This document shows positions 23,731 to 32,519 of a stretch of 64,000 nucleotides of DNA, one piece after another. Both the position numbers and the translations under genes were made by a program. How positions within the stretch are numbered: position 1 is the first letter of the stretch; every line of letters starts with the position of its first letter. The DNA is from JBMDXB01 sp048594975. GTDB taxonomy: Bacteria; Acidobacteriota; Vicinamibacteria; Vicinamibacterales; 2-12-FULL-66-21. Below the pieces are notes generated by a model. The model did not search any database and was not told where the DNA came from. It saw only the letters and a list, made by a program, of their open reading frames with translations. The stretch covers positions 101,780 through 165,779 of the forward strand of contig JBMDXQ010000104.1 in assembly GCA_048594975.1 (NCBI GenBank), in the 5' to 3' direction.

Positions 23731-24645
23731 TCAGTCGATCGCGATGTCCCTGTGCTTGACCCTTACCTGCACGCCGGGCAGTCCGCTCAGTCCCTTGCGC
23801 AGCGCTTCCGCGATCGCCACCGATCGGTGCCGGCCGCCGGTGCAGCCGATCCCGATTGTCAGGTACGCCTTTCCCTCCTGCACGTACTGCGGGATCAGGA
23901 AGCGAAGGAAACTCAGCGTGTGGTCGAGAAACTCCTGCGTGCCCTTCGCCTGGTCGAGATAGCGGACGACCTTGGCGTCGCGTCCGGTGAAGGGTCGCAG
24001 CGCCGGGACGAAATGCGGGTTCGGCAGGAAGCGCACGTCGAAGAGCAAGTCCGAGTCGACCGGGATTCCGCGCTTGAAGCCGAAGCTGAGGATGGTCACG
24101 ACCAGCTGCGAGCCGGGCGCGCGGCCGCTGGCCACGCCGGTGAACGTCTGCCGGAGATCGTGGACCGTCATCCCCGACGTGTCGACGATGTGGTCCGCCA
24201 TCCTGCGGATGGCGCGCATCGCCTCGAGCTCCTCGCGAATGCCTTCGACTGCGGACCGGTCCGGTGCCAGCGGGTGCGGGCGGCGTGTCTCGCTGAAGCG
24301 GCGGACCAGGGCCGTTTCCGTCGCTTCCAGGAAGATCAGCACCGGGTTCAGGTTTCGCATCGCCTTGAGCTTCCGGTAGACGCCCGGGAACTGGGTGAGC
24401 ATGCGGCCCTCGCGGACGTCCACCACCACCGCCGCCCGGGAGATCTCGGAGCCGGCGCGCAGCGTCAGCTCGGCGAGCATCGGCAGCAGCGCCACCGGCA
24501 GGTTGTCCACGCAGAAGTAGCCGAGATCCTCGAGGGCGCGGATCGCCTGCGATTTGCCCGACCCGGACAGGCCGGTGAGCACGACGAAACGCGAGCGCAC
24601 CGCCGTGCGCGCGGCGCGCCTGGCGACCTGTCGGCGGTCGCGCAT
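23731..24645 (-). CDS. rapZ: RNase adapter / nucleotide-binding protein RapZ
   Basis: The 304-residue protein has an N-terminal P-loop domain (GLSGSGKSQAIRALEDLGYFCVDNLP near 25) and a C-terminal domain with IGIGCTGGRHRSVAIAEALRKGL. In E. coli RapZ binds GlcN6P and small RNAs to control glucosamine synthesis; in Gram-positives the homologue YvcJ is linked to competence. The exact role here is unknown. The ATG overlaps the hprK stop (TGATG). Placement with hprK, ptsH and rpoN is a widespread conserved neighbourhood. Confidence 0.95.
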   Translation of the reverse strand: MRDRRQVARRAARTAVRSRFVVLTGLSGSGKSQAIRALEDLGYFCVDNLPVALLPMLAELTLRAGSEISRAAVVVDVREGRMLTQFPGVYRKLKAMRNLNPVLIFLEATETALVRRFSETRRPHPLAPDRSAVEGIREELEAMRAIRRMADHIVDTSGMTVHDLRQTFTGVASGRAPGSQLVVTILSFGFKRGIPVDSDLLFDVRFLPNPHFVPALRPFTGRDAKVVRYLDQAKGTQEFLDHTLSFLRFLIPQYVQEGKAYLTIGIGCTGGRHRSVAIAEALRKGLSGLPGVQVRVKHRDIAID

Positions 24646-25643
24646 CAGAAATCCTCCCCGTGATCGGCCTCGGCATCGGCCGGCCTCCCGCCCGGGCCGA
24701 GGCGTTCGCGCAGCCGGTCGGCGAGGCGGCGCGCCGCGTGGTGGCCGCGGCTGCGCAGCAACTGGTTGCGCGCCGCCACCTCCACGAGCATGGCGACGTT
24801 GCGGCCCGGCGCCACCGGCATCCGGATCATCGGTACGCGGACCCCGAGCGTCTCGTAGTACTCCTCGTCGAGCCCGAGCCGGTCGTACTCGCGGCCCGGC
24901 TCCCAGCGTTCCAGCTGGACGACGAGCTCCACCCGCTTGGAGGTGCGCGTCGAGGCGACGCCGAACATGTCCTGCACGTTGATCAGCCCCAGGCCGCGGA
25001 TCTCCATGTGGTGCCGCGTCAGTTCGGGACAGGTGCCGATCAGGAAGGACTGCGCGCGGCACCGCAATTCCACCGCGTCGTCGGCGACGAGGCGATGGCC
25101 GCGGACGACGAGGTCGAGGGCGCACTCGCTCTTGCCGATCCCGCTCTCGCCGATGACGAGGACCCCGAGGCCGAGGATGTCCATCAGCACGCCGTGGACG
25201 ACGCCGCGTGCCGCCAGGTGGGTATCGAGCAGCGTCGAGAGCCTGGCCATGGTCTCGGCCGTCGCCGCCCGCGTCCGCAGCAGCGGCACGCCGGCGCGGT
25301 CGGCCTCGGCGATGACCTCGGGCGGCGGCAGGTGGCCGTCGGTCACGATCAGGCATGGCAGATCGCGGGCGAAGACCCGGCGCATCACGGCGGCGCGCGT
25401 GTCGCCGTCCAGAGTGTCGAGGTAGCGGACCTCGCTCTCGCCGAAGACGAGGATCCGGCCGCTGCGCAGGTAGGCGTCGAAGCCGGAGAGCGCCAGACCG
25501 GTCTTCTGGGTGTGGGGGATGGTGATCAGCCGCTGGAGTCCGTCGCCGCCGCTGAGGATCTCGAGATCGAGCGCGCGCGACTCGGCGAGGTCGCGCAGAA
25601 CGGTTGCCACCGTCACGCCCGGCGGCTGCGCTGTCTCGGTCAT
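24645..25643 (-). CDS. hprK: HPr kinase/phosphorylase
   Basis: Phosphorylates and dephosphorylates the regulatory serine of HPr. The 332-residue protein has an N-terminal MurF-like domain (to about 135), then the kinase core with VHGVLMDILG, the P-loop GESGIGKSECALDL near 165 and the signature EIRGLGLINVQDMFG near 213. In Gram-negatives with an incomplete PTS, HprK is thought to tune the phosphorelay. It starts about 15 bp downstream of a strong inverted GGTGCGG repeat region that follows hpf. Confidence 0.95.
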   Translation of the reverse strand: MTETAQPPGVTVATVLRDLAESRALDLEILSGGDGLQRLITIPHTQKTGLALSGFDAYLRSGRILVFGESEVRYLDTLDGDTRAAVMRRVFARDLPCLIVTDGHLPPPEVIAEADRAGVPLLRTRAATAETMARLSTLLDTHLAARGVVHGVLMDILGLGVLVIGESGIGKSECALDLVVRGHRLVADDAVELRCRAQSFLIGTCPELTRHHMEIRGLGLINVQDMFGVASTRTSKRVELVVQLERWEPGREYDRLGLDEEYYETLGVRVPMIRMPVAPGRNVAMLVEVAARNQLLRSRGHHAARRLADRLRERLGPGGRPADAEADHGEDF

Positions 25644-25657
25644 GCGGCGATGGCGGT

Positions 25658-25791
25658 CCGGGGCGAGGGTGCGCCGAGGGGTGCGGAGGCATGCCGGGCG
25701 GTGCGGGTACCGGACGGTGCGACGACTCGCACCTCAGCGCCCCAGCACCCGGTCAACGCCCTGAGCACTCTGGCCGCACCCCGAGCGCCCC
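25658..25791. repeat. Inverted GGTGCGG/CCGCACC repeat element between hpf and hprK
   Basis: The left half carries imperfect GGTGCG units and the right half CGCACC units. The outer arms pair 25678-25686 with 25774-25782 (9 bp) plus GGGGCG with CGCCCC at the ends. A compact central hairpin at 25716-25733 has a 7-bp stem and a 4-nt loop. It could end hpf transcription or fold the hprK leader. Layout matches the other start-proximal elements but with a different unit. Confidence 0.7.
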
Positions 25792-26333
25792 TACTCGGGT
25801 TCGATGAGGCCGAAATTACCGTCCCTGCGGCGATACATGATACTCACGCCGTCGGTGTCGGCGTTGCGGAACACCAGGAACGTCTCGGGCCCGGCCTCCA
25901 CGCGCAGCGCGGCGTCCTCGATCGACATCGGCTTCACCGCGTAGCGGGTGGCGCGAATCACCCGCGGCGCCAGCGCCGGCTCCGCAGCCGCGCCGGCGGG
26001 GGCGGGCGCCGACACCGCGCGGCGTCCCGCCGCGCCGCGCTTCCGTCCGTTCCACTTGCCCTTCAGCCGGTGCGCCTGCTGCTCGATCTTCTCCGCGGCC
26101 TGGCGCATCGAGACCTGCCAGGCGTTGCCCTCGCCGGTGCCCCGCATCGTGTGATCGCCGCGGGCGTGGATGATGATCTCGGCGAGGTGGCGGTACTTCT
26201 CCTTGGTCAGGATGACCTGGGCCGACACGGCGGCGTCGTTGAGCACGCGCGCCAGCCGCGCCAGCCGCCGGTCGATCAGCTGCCTGAGCGGTGCCGTCAC
26301 CTCCACGTGACGGCCGGTGATTTCGAGTCGCAT
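25791..26333 (-). CDS. hpf: Long-form ribosome hibernation promoting factor
   Basis: A 180-residue protein with an N-terminal S30AE domain (MRLEITGRHVEVTAPLRQLI to about 100), an Ala/Arg-rich linker (about 103-130) and the C-terminal dimerisation domain (KPMSIEDAALRVEAGPETFLVFRN). Long HPF pairs 70S ribosomes into 100S dimers in stationary phase. It lies 11 bp after rpoN, the usual neighbour. ATG at 26333. Confidence 0.92.
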   Translation of the reverse strand: MRLEITGRHVEVTAPLRQLIDRRLARLARVLNDAAVSAQVILTKEKYRHLAEIIIHARGDHTMRGTGEGNAWQVSMRQAAEKIEQQAHRLKGKWNGRKRGAAGRRAVSAPAPAGAAAEPALAPRVIRATRYAVKPMSIEDAALRVEAGPETFLVFRNADTDGVSIMYRRRDGNFGLIEPE

Positions 26334-26344
26334 GATGGGATCCG

Positions 26345-27772
26345 CTAGAACAGGACCTTCCTCTGGTTCGAGGTCGGGATCTTCAGCTCCTCGCGGTACT
26401 TGGCAATGGTGCGCCGCGCGAGCATGAGCCCTTCCTTCTGCAGGATGCTCACGATCTTGGAGTCGCTGAGCGGCTTTCTCGGGTCTTCGTTCTCGATGAT
26501 CTTGCGGATGCGCTGTTTGATCGTGACCGACGACACGCTGTCGCCGTACGAGCTGCTGATGCCGCTGTGGAAGAAGAACTTCATCTCGAACACGCCCTGC
26601 GGCGTGTGCATGTACTTGTTGTTCACCACGCGGCTGACCGTCGATTCGTGCATGCCGATGTCGTTGGCGACGTCGCGCAGGACGAGCGGGCGCAGGTGCT
26701 CGATGCCGTGGTCGAGGAACTCCCGCTGGAAGTTGATGATGCTGGTGGCCACCTTGTGAATGGTCTTCTGGCGCTGGTCGACCGACTTGATCAGCCACAG
26801 CGCCGAGCGGAACTTGTCCTTCACGTAGGCCCGGGTCTCGTCGTTCGACTCGCCGCCGCTTTTGTCGAGCAGGCGCCGGTAGACCGGGCTGATGCGCAGC
26901 TGCGGCAGCCCCTCCTCGTTGAGCGCCGCGACGTACTGGTCCTCCACTTTCACCACGTAGACGTCGGGAATCACGTACTGCGACTGCGACGGGTTGTAGC
27001 GGCTGCCCGGCTTCGGATCGAGGTTGCGGATGATCTCGATGTGCGGCTTCAGCTCGTCGATGGTCATTGCCAGCTTGCGCGCGATCTCGGGGACCTGGTG
27101 ATTCTGCAGCAGCCGCAGGTGCTCGGTGACGATCTTCTCGGTCGGCGTGCCCTCGAGGTGGAGGTGTTTCAACTGCAGCCAGAGGCACTCCTGCAGATCG
27201 CGCGCCGCCACCCCGATCGGATCGAAGGTCTGCACGTGCTGCAGGGCACGCTCCACCTCCGCCACCGGCCAGTCCGCCATCGCCGCGATCTCCTCGACCG
27301 AGGCGACGAGATACCCGTCGTCGTCGAGATTCCCGATGATCGCCGCGCCGATCTCCCGCAACTTCTCGTCCTCGGTCTGCAGCGACAGCTGCCACTGCAG
27401 GTGATCGGCGAGCGAGCCGGCGCTCGAAAGCGTGTTCTCGATCGGCGGCAGCTCCTTCACTTCCTGTGGCGCCCGCGAGCGATACCCGTCGTCCAGGTAG
27501 TCGCCGAAGAAGTACTCATAGTCGGCGTCGTCCCAGGTGTCGGGCTTCTCGGGGGTGGGCTGTTCGGCGGCCTTGTCGGTCTGCTGCGGCTCGGCGGGCT
27601 GGAGCTCCTCGGTAGGAACCTCCTCGAGCAGCGGGTTCTCGACCATTTCCTGATTCAGCAGGTCCGCCAGCTCGAGTGTGGACATCGGCAACAGCTTGAT
27701 CGCCTGCTGCAGGGACGGTGTCAGGATGAGCTTTTGAACGAGCTTGGTGTGCAGCTTCTGCTGGATCGCCAT
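26345..27772 (-). CDS. rpoN: RNA polymerase sigma-54 factor
   Basis: Alternative sigma factor for -24/-12 promoters that need AAA+ activators. The 475 residues show region I (QQKLHTKLVQKLILTPSLQQAIKLLP), an acidic and Gln/Pro-rich region II (about 55-110), the core-binding region III and the C-terminal RpoN box ARRTIAKYREEL, ending in KVLF. A sigma-54 activator is encoded at 57-59.9 kb. It is transcribed after lptB with a 34-bp gap, in the lptC/A-lptB-rpoN-hpf order seen in many Gram-negatives. Confidence 0.97.
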   Translation of the reverse strand: MAIQQKLHTKLVQKLILTPSLQQAIKLLPMSTLELADLLNQEMVENPLLEEVPTEELQPAEPQQTDKAAEQPTPEKPDTWDDADYEYFFGDYLDDGYRSRAPQEVKELPPIENTLSSAGSLADHLQWQLSLQTEDEKLREIGAAIIGNLDDDGYLVASVEEIAAMADWPVAEVERALQHVQTFDPIGVAARDLQECLWLQLKHLHLEGTPTEKIVTEHLRLLQNHQVPEIARKLAMTIDELKPHIEIIRNLDPKPGSRYNPSQSQYVIPDVYVVKVEDQYVAALNEEGLPQLRISPVYRRLLDKSGGESNDETRAYVKDKFRSALWLIKSVDQRQKTIHKVATSIINFQREFLDHGIEHLRPLVLRDVANDIGMHESTVSRVVNNKYMHTPQGVFEMKFFFHSGISSSYGDSVSSVTIKQRIRKIIENEDPRKPLSDSKIVSILQKEGLMLARRTIAKYREELKIPTSNQRKVLF

Positions 27773-27806
27773 CGGTCAGTCCGGCCACGAGCCGGCTCTT
27801 CCAATC

Positions 27807-28532
27807 TTAGTCCAATCGGAAGTCGGCGCCGAGGTAAATCCGTTTCACGTCCTCGTCGGCGGCGAGGCTGTCCGGAGTTCCGCTCCGGAAAATCACGCCG
27901 TCGTGCACGATGTAGGCCCGGTCGGTGATCCGCAGCGTCTCGCGGACGTTGTGGTCCGTGATCAGGACGCCGATGCCGCGGGCCTTGAGGTGGAAGATGA
28001 TTTTCTGGATGTCGGTCACGGCGATCGGGTCGATGCCGGCGAACGGCTCGTCGAGCAGCATGAAGAGCGGCGAGATCACCAGGGCGCGCGTGATCTCGAC
28101 GCGCCGCCGCTCACCGCCCGAGAGGGTGTAGGCGGGCGCCTTGGCGAGCGGCGTGAGGCCGAGCTCGGCCAGCAGCTCGCGCAGCCGCGCGCGCCGCGCC
28201 GAGCCGTTGAGATCGAGCGTTTCGAGGATGGCGCTGATGTTCTGCTCGACGGTGAGGCCGCGAAAGATCGACGGTTCCTGGGGGAGATAACCGATGCCCT
28301 TGCGCGCCCGGACGTACATCGGGTCGTCGGTGACGTCCGCCCCGTCGAGGAGCACGCGGCCCGATTCCGGCGCGGTCAGCCCGACGACCATCGAGAAGGT
28401 CGTGGTCTTGCCGGCGCCGTTCGGTCCCAGCAGGCCCACCACTTCTCCCGAGACAATCTCCAGGTTGACCCCGCGGACCACCGTCCGGCCGCCGTACGAC
28501 TTGGTCAGCTCGCGCGTCTCCAGCGTCGCCAT
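27807..28532 (-). CDS. lptB: LPS export ABC transporter ATPase LptB
   Basis: ATPase that drives LPS extraction through LptFG. The 241 residues show Walker A GPNGAGKTTTFSMVVGL, the Q-loop region GYLPQEPSIFRGLTVEQNI, the signature LSGGERRRVEITRAL, Walker B LFMLLDEPFAGIDP and the switch ITDHNVRE. Its N-terminus directly abuts the end of the LptC/A gene. The permease partner is the fused LptFG at 6.7-9.1 kb. Confidence 0.96.
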   Translation of the reverse strand: MATLETRELTKSYGGRTVVRGVNLEIVSGEVVGLLGPNGAGKTTTFSMVVGLTAPESGRVLLDGADVTDDPMYVRARKGIGYLPQEPSIFRGLTVEQNISAILETLDLNGSARRARLRELLAELGLTPLAKAPAYTLSGGERRRVEITRALVISPLFMLLDEPFAGIDPIAVTDIQKIIFHLKARGIGVLITDHNVRETLRITDRAYIVHDGVIFRSGTPDSLAADEDVKRIYLGADFRLD

Positions 28533-30674
28533 TCAGAACAGCCGTTTTCCGGTGCACGGCTGCGAGCGCGTGTTCGCATCCGTCCCTTCCGCCCTCATGC
28601 TCCCCGTCCTGCGGTCGTAGACGGCGCGCATGGCGAGCATCTCGTTGCACTTCGGCTGCTCTTCGATGATCAGCACTGGCGGCCCGGTGACGATGTAGGT
28701 GTCGTCGGCCGCCGTGTAGACCAGCTTCGACCCCTGCACCAGCCGCACGCCCTCCTTGAGTGTCACCCTGTCGAACGCCTCCGCCTTGTCCAGCTCGCTG
28801 ACCTTCTCCTTGAGGTGGAGGACGATCCGCTCGGCGGTCACGATGCCCTGCGGCCCCTCGAGGTAGGCGCTCGTCGTGTAGGTCGCCAGGCGTGCCGCGT
28901 CGTTGTACTCGAAGGTCTCGCCGCGGCCGGTCTGCGGTACGCGTTTGCGCTCGCCGGTCTTCGAGTCCACGTGCTCGACGATCATCCGCGTCTCCACCTT
29001 CTCACGCGCGACGAGGTTGCCGTTGCGATCGTCCAGGACGATCACCCCGGCCCGGATCGAGGTGTCATTGCCCTGCCACAGGCGGGCGCTGCCCGTGTAG
29101 CTGGCGGTCGACGCCGCACCATCGTAGTCGAGCCGGTTCGCCGTCACGCTGACCGTCTCGCTGTCGTTGAGCAGCGACGGCAGCTTCGTCGCTTCGCTGC
29201 CGGCCGGCGGCTTCTTCTGCGGTTGCATGGAGCTGCGCACGTCGGTGTCCGCCTTCAGCTTCCGTCCGGAGACCGTGAACTCGATCGTGCGCGCCCGCAC
29301 CTCGATCTTGCTGTCCGATACCATCGGCGCCGGCGGGCCCGGATCCTCCGACGGCGAGAGATCGATGCGATCGGCATCCACCTGGTAGACGGCATGCGGC
29401 GCCTCGGCGGACGACTGGCCATCGCTGAACCGGAAGTTGCCGCGGAAGTCCGCCTGCTCGATTGCGCCGAAGCCCGGCTTCGTCCGGGCGACCAGCCGCA
29501 GCGACCGCGCGGTGCGGTCGAGGGCGGCGGCCTTGCCGCGCGCCGGGCGGGTTTCGCGGAACACCACGTTCCCCGCGAAGGTGGCCTCCTGCAGCCCGCC
29601 GGCGGGCGTACCGGCCGCCACCAGCGTGTCCGAGGTGATCCGCCGCGCCGGCAGGTCCCCTTCCGCCGGAAGATCGACCTGCACGCGTTCGTTCGCGGTG
29701 AGGTTGGTGACCGTGGTCCCGTCCGGCGCCAGCGCGATGTCGATGTTGCGGCCGTCCACGCGCCGGCCCGCGGCCCCGGGCGAGCCGGCGAGCTGCACCT
29801 GCGCGTTCTCGACCAGGCGGGCGAACTGCAGCGCCTTGCCGTCCTCGGCATACGTGAGGTCGATCTCGCTGGCGGCCATGGACTGCGGGCCGCCGCCGCC
29901 GCCGTCGATGCGGCTGTTGCCGCGTAGTTCCAGCCTCTGGACGCGCTTGTCGTCCTCGCTGAGACGGATCGTGATCTCGTCGCCGCGGATCGTGCGGCCC
30001 TCGGTGACGATGCGGGCCTCGCCGAGCAGCCGCGCGTAATGCTCCGCCCGCGCCAGACCCGCGGATTTTGCATCGGCCTCCATCGCGCCGGCCCCCGTCT
30101 CGTCTGGGGCGACGGTCACGTGCGAGCTCGCGAGCACCCAGAGCACTTCCCGCTCGGTGTCGTAAGTCGCGCCGATGCCGCGTCCCTTCAGCCGGCCCTT
30201 GGCGAATTCCACCGGACCGGGAATCGTGACGACGCCGTCGCTGTTCTGGTAGGTCGCCTCGGCGGCGGATATCTCGAGGCCGTCGGCGGTCGTGAGCCGC
30301 ACGTCGTTGACGAAGCGGCCGGTCTTGATGCCGCGCTCGCCTTCCTTCAGCGGCATGACCTCGGCGGTCTCCGACCGAATGACGAAGCGGCGTCCGTTGC
30401 GCTCGGAGTCGACGCGGACGCCGCCGCCGAACTCGTTGCGGCCGTCCGGGAACGTCGAATGGGTTCCGGCGACGAGCGCGAAGGACGTGCGGCCCGCCTC
30501 GGCGGATTTGAAGGTCACGCGGCCCGCTTCGGAGACGCTGTCGGCGTGCTCGCGGCGGATCTCGGCCTGTACCGGCGGCTGCTGCTTGCCGCGTCGCAGC
30601 GCCAGCGCGACGACAACCGCAAACGCCACGACGAGCACCGCTATCGCGATCCGGGCAGGTCTTTGCCAGCGCAT
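28533..30674 (-). CDS. Giant LptC/LptA (OstA) fusion-like protein
   Basis: A 713-residue protein with an N-terminal membrane helix (IAIAVLVVAFAVVVALAL), an LptC-like segment, and a long chain of OstA/LptA-type beta-strand repeats up to the C-terminus (RLDYDGAASTASYTGSARLWQGND, then VTAERIVLHLKE). LptC and LptA are normally separate and about 190 residues each. Here one polypeptide could span much of the periplasm as the LPS bridge. I chose ATG at 30674, the first Met before the membrane helix. It is followed without a gap by lptB. Confidence 0.85.
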   Translation of the reverse strand: MRWQRPARIAIAVLVVAFAVVVALALRRGKQQPPVQAEIRREHADSVSEAGRVTFKSAEAGRTSFALVAGTHSTFPDGRNEFGGGVRVDSERNGRRFVIRSETAEVMPLKEGERGIKTGRFVNDVRLTTADGLEISAAEATYQNSDGVVTIPGPVEFAKGRLKGRGIGATYDTEREVLWVLASSHVTVAPDETGAGAMEADAKSAGLARAEHYARLLGEARIVTEGRTIRGDEITIRLSEDDKRVQRLELRGNSRIDGGGGGPQSMAASEIDLTYAEDGKALQFARLVENAQVQLAGSPGAAGRRVDGRNIDIALAPDGTTVTNLTANERVQVDLPAEGDLPARRITSDTLVAAGTPAGGLQEATFAGNVVFRETRPARGKAAALDRTARSLRLVARTKPGFGAIEQADFRGNFRFSDGQSSAEAPHAVYQVDADRIDLSPSEDPGPPAPMVSDSKIEVRARTIEFTVSGRKLKADTDVRSSMQPQKKPPAGSEATKLPSLLNDSETVSVTANRLDYDGAASTASYTGSARLWQGNDTSIRAGVIVLDDRNGNLVAREKVETRMIVEHVDSKTGERKRVPQTGRGETFEYNDAARLATYTTSAYLEGPQGIVTAERIVLHLKEKVSELDKAEAFDRVTLKEGVRLVQGSKLVYTAADDTYIVTGPPVLIIEEQPKCNEMLAMRAVYDRRTGSMRAEGTDANTRSQPCTGKRLF

Positions 30675-30679
30675 GAAGA

Positions 30680-30780
30680 AAGTCAGAAGTAGAGAAGTCA
30701 GAACGAAGAACACCGAAGGCGGTCCGAACCGGTCACCACCGGTACGGAGATGCAGCCTGACCGTGTCCTACTTCTGACTT
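30680..30780. repeat. Inverted AAGTCAGAAGTAG element before the LptC/A gene
   Basis: A perfect 13-bp inverted repeat (30680-30692 with 30768-30780), with further partial copies (GAAGTCAGAA, TTCTGGCTTTC) on each side. The interior has a second short stem (ACCGGT pairs). It fills the gap between recJ and the LptC/A start and lies 5 bp from that ATG, which has no Shine-Dalgarno sequence. Confidence 0.8.
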
Positions 30781-30794
30781 CGTATTCTGGCTTT

Positions 30795-32519
30795 CTATTG
30801 TACGTCGCTGAGCGCCTTGACGTCGGCGACGCTCAGCTCGACGAAGGTCTCGCCCTGGTATTCATTGCGTTCGAGCGAAAAGGCGAGGCTGAGGGCGGCG
30901 CGGTGCTGCTCGAGGAACCCGGCGAGGTCGGCGGCGCGCCACGCGATCGCCCGGAAGCGGCGGCCGTCCTGGCAGAACGTCATCTTCAGGTGGCGCTCCT
31001 TGAGGACACGCGGGCCGTCCACGATTTCCACCGGCGTCGCGCAGAACACCGGCCGGGGGTTGGCAAGGCCGAACGGTGCCATCTGATCGAGGGCGGTCAA
31101 CAGCTCGAAGTCGACCGCCTTAAGCTTCAGCGGCCCGTCGATGCGCAGCCGCGGGCGCAGCTGGTCCGGCTCGAGCATCTCGTCGGCGTAGGCGTTGACG
31201 CGGGAGCGAAACTCCGCCACCCGCGCCGCCTCGATCGTCAGGCCCGCCGCCTGCCGGTGGCCGCCGTAGCGGATGAAGAGATCCCCACAGCACTCGAGAG
31301 CGGCCAGCATGTCGAAGTCCGGGATGCTGCGGCAGGATCCGTGCGCGATCTCCCCATCGATCGAGAGGACGATCGCCGGCTTGTGGTAGGTGTCCACCAG
31401 CTTGGACGCTGCAATGCCGATGACGCCGCGGTGCCAGCCCTCGCCGCCGACCACGAGGACGTTGTGGGCGCCCACGGCAGGGTCGGACTCGATCGCCTTC
31501 CGCGCGTAGGCGACGAGATCCGCCTCCTCACGCTGGCGCCGCAGGTTCTCGTCGTTGAGCTGCTGCGCCAGGGCCCGCGCCTCCTCGCCCATCGCCTCGT
31601 CGGTGGCCAGGAGCAGCCGGGTGGCGATGTCGGGCGTGCTCATGCGGCCGGCGGCGTTGACGCGCGGCGCCAGCATGAAGGCGACCTGGTAGCTGTCGAT
31701 CGTCCGGCCGTGGAGCCCGGCCGCCTCGAGCAGCGACCGCAGCCCGATGGTGTGCGGGCCGCTGGTCAGGGAGGCGAGGCCGAGGCGCGCGATGACGCGG
31801 TTCTCGCCGACGAGCGGCACGACGTCGGCCAGCGTGCCGATCGCGGCGACCTTCACGAAGGCCGGCAGCCACTTCTCCCGTCCGGCGCGCTGGCAGAGCG
31901 CCTGAACGAGTTTGAGCGCGACCCCGACACCTGCCAGGTGCTTGTCCGGGTAGCTGCAGTCGTGGCGCTTCGGGTTGATGACCGCGAGCGCCGCCGGCAG
32001 CTCGCCCTCGGGTTCGTGGTGGTCGGTGATGATGAGGTCGACGCCGAGCTCACGCGCCCGGCGGGCGGCCTCGGCACTGCGGATCCCGCAGTCGACCGAT
32101 ACGATCAGGTGCACGCCGTCCGCGTGCAGCCGTTCGATCGCCGCCGCCTGTAGCCCGTAGCCGTCGCGCAGGCGCTCGGGGATGAAATGCAGCACGTCGC
32201 CGCCCAGCATCTCCAGCGCCCGGCGCAGGATCACGGTCGAGGTGATGCCGTCCACGTCGTAGTCGCCGTGGATGGCGATGCGCTCACTGCGCGCGAGCGC
32301 CTCTTCCAGGCGCGCGATCGCCCGGTCCATATCGGCGAGCCTGAACGGATCGTGCAGATGGTCCAGGCGCGGCGCCAGGAACCGGCCGGCCTGCTCGGGG
32401 TCTGCCAGGCCGCGCAGGCAGAGCAGCCGCGCGATCGTCGGGTGCAGGCCGAGCGCGGCGGCCAGCGTCGCGGTCTCCGCGTCGTTGCAGGGGAGGTGCT
32501 GCCACAACAGGGGCGTCAT
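30795..32519 (-). CDS. recJ: Single-stranded-DNA-specific exonuclease RecJ
   Basis: 5'-3' ssDNA exonuclease in recombination and mismatch repair. The 574 residues show the DHH-family motifs HGDYDVDGITST (about 84), VSVDCGIRS, TDHHEPEG, and the DHHA1 motif RYGGHRQAAGLTI, with a C-terminal OB fold. The ATG overlaps the accA stop by 4 bp (ATGA). Start and length are typical. Confidence 0.96.
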   Translation of the reverse strand: MTPLLWQHLPCNDAETATLAAALGLHPTIARLLCLRGLADPEQAGRFLAPRLDHLHDPFRLADMDRAIARLEEALARSERIAIHGDYDVDGITSTVILRRALEMLGGDVLHFIPERLRDGYGLQAAAIERLHADGVHLIVSVDCGIRSAEAARRARELGVDLIITDHHEPEGELPAALAVINPKRHDCSYPDKHLAGVGVALKLVQALCQRAGREKWLPAFVKVAAIGTLADVVPLVGENRVIARLGLASLTSGPHTIGLRSLLEAAGLHGRTIDSYQVAFMLAPRVNAAGRMSTPDIATRLLLATDEAMGEEARALAQQLNDENLRRQREEADLVAYARKAIESDPAVGAHNVLVVGGEGWHRGVIGIAASKLVDTYHKPAIVLSIDGEIAHGSCRSIPDFDMLAALECCGDLFIRYGGHRQAAGLTIEAARVAEFRSRVNAYADEMLEPDQLRPRLRIDGPLKLKAVDFELLTALDQMAPFGLANPRPVFCATPVEIVDGPRVLKERHLKMTFCQDGRRFRAIAWRAADLAGFLEQHRAALSLAFSLERNEYQGETFVELSVADVKALSDVQ

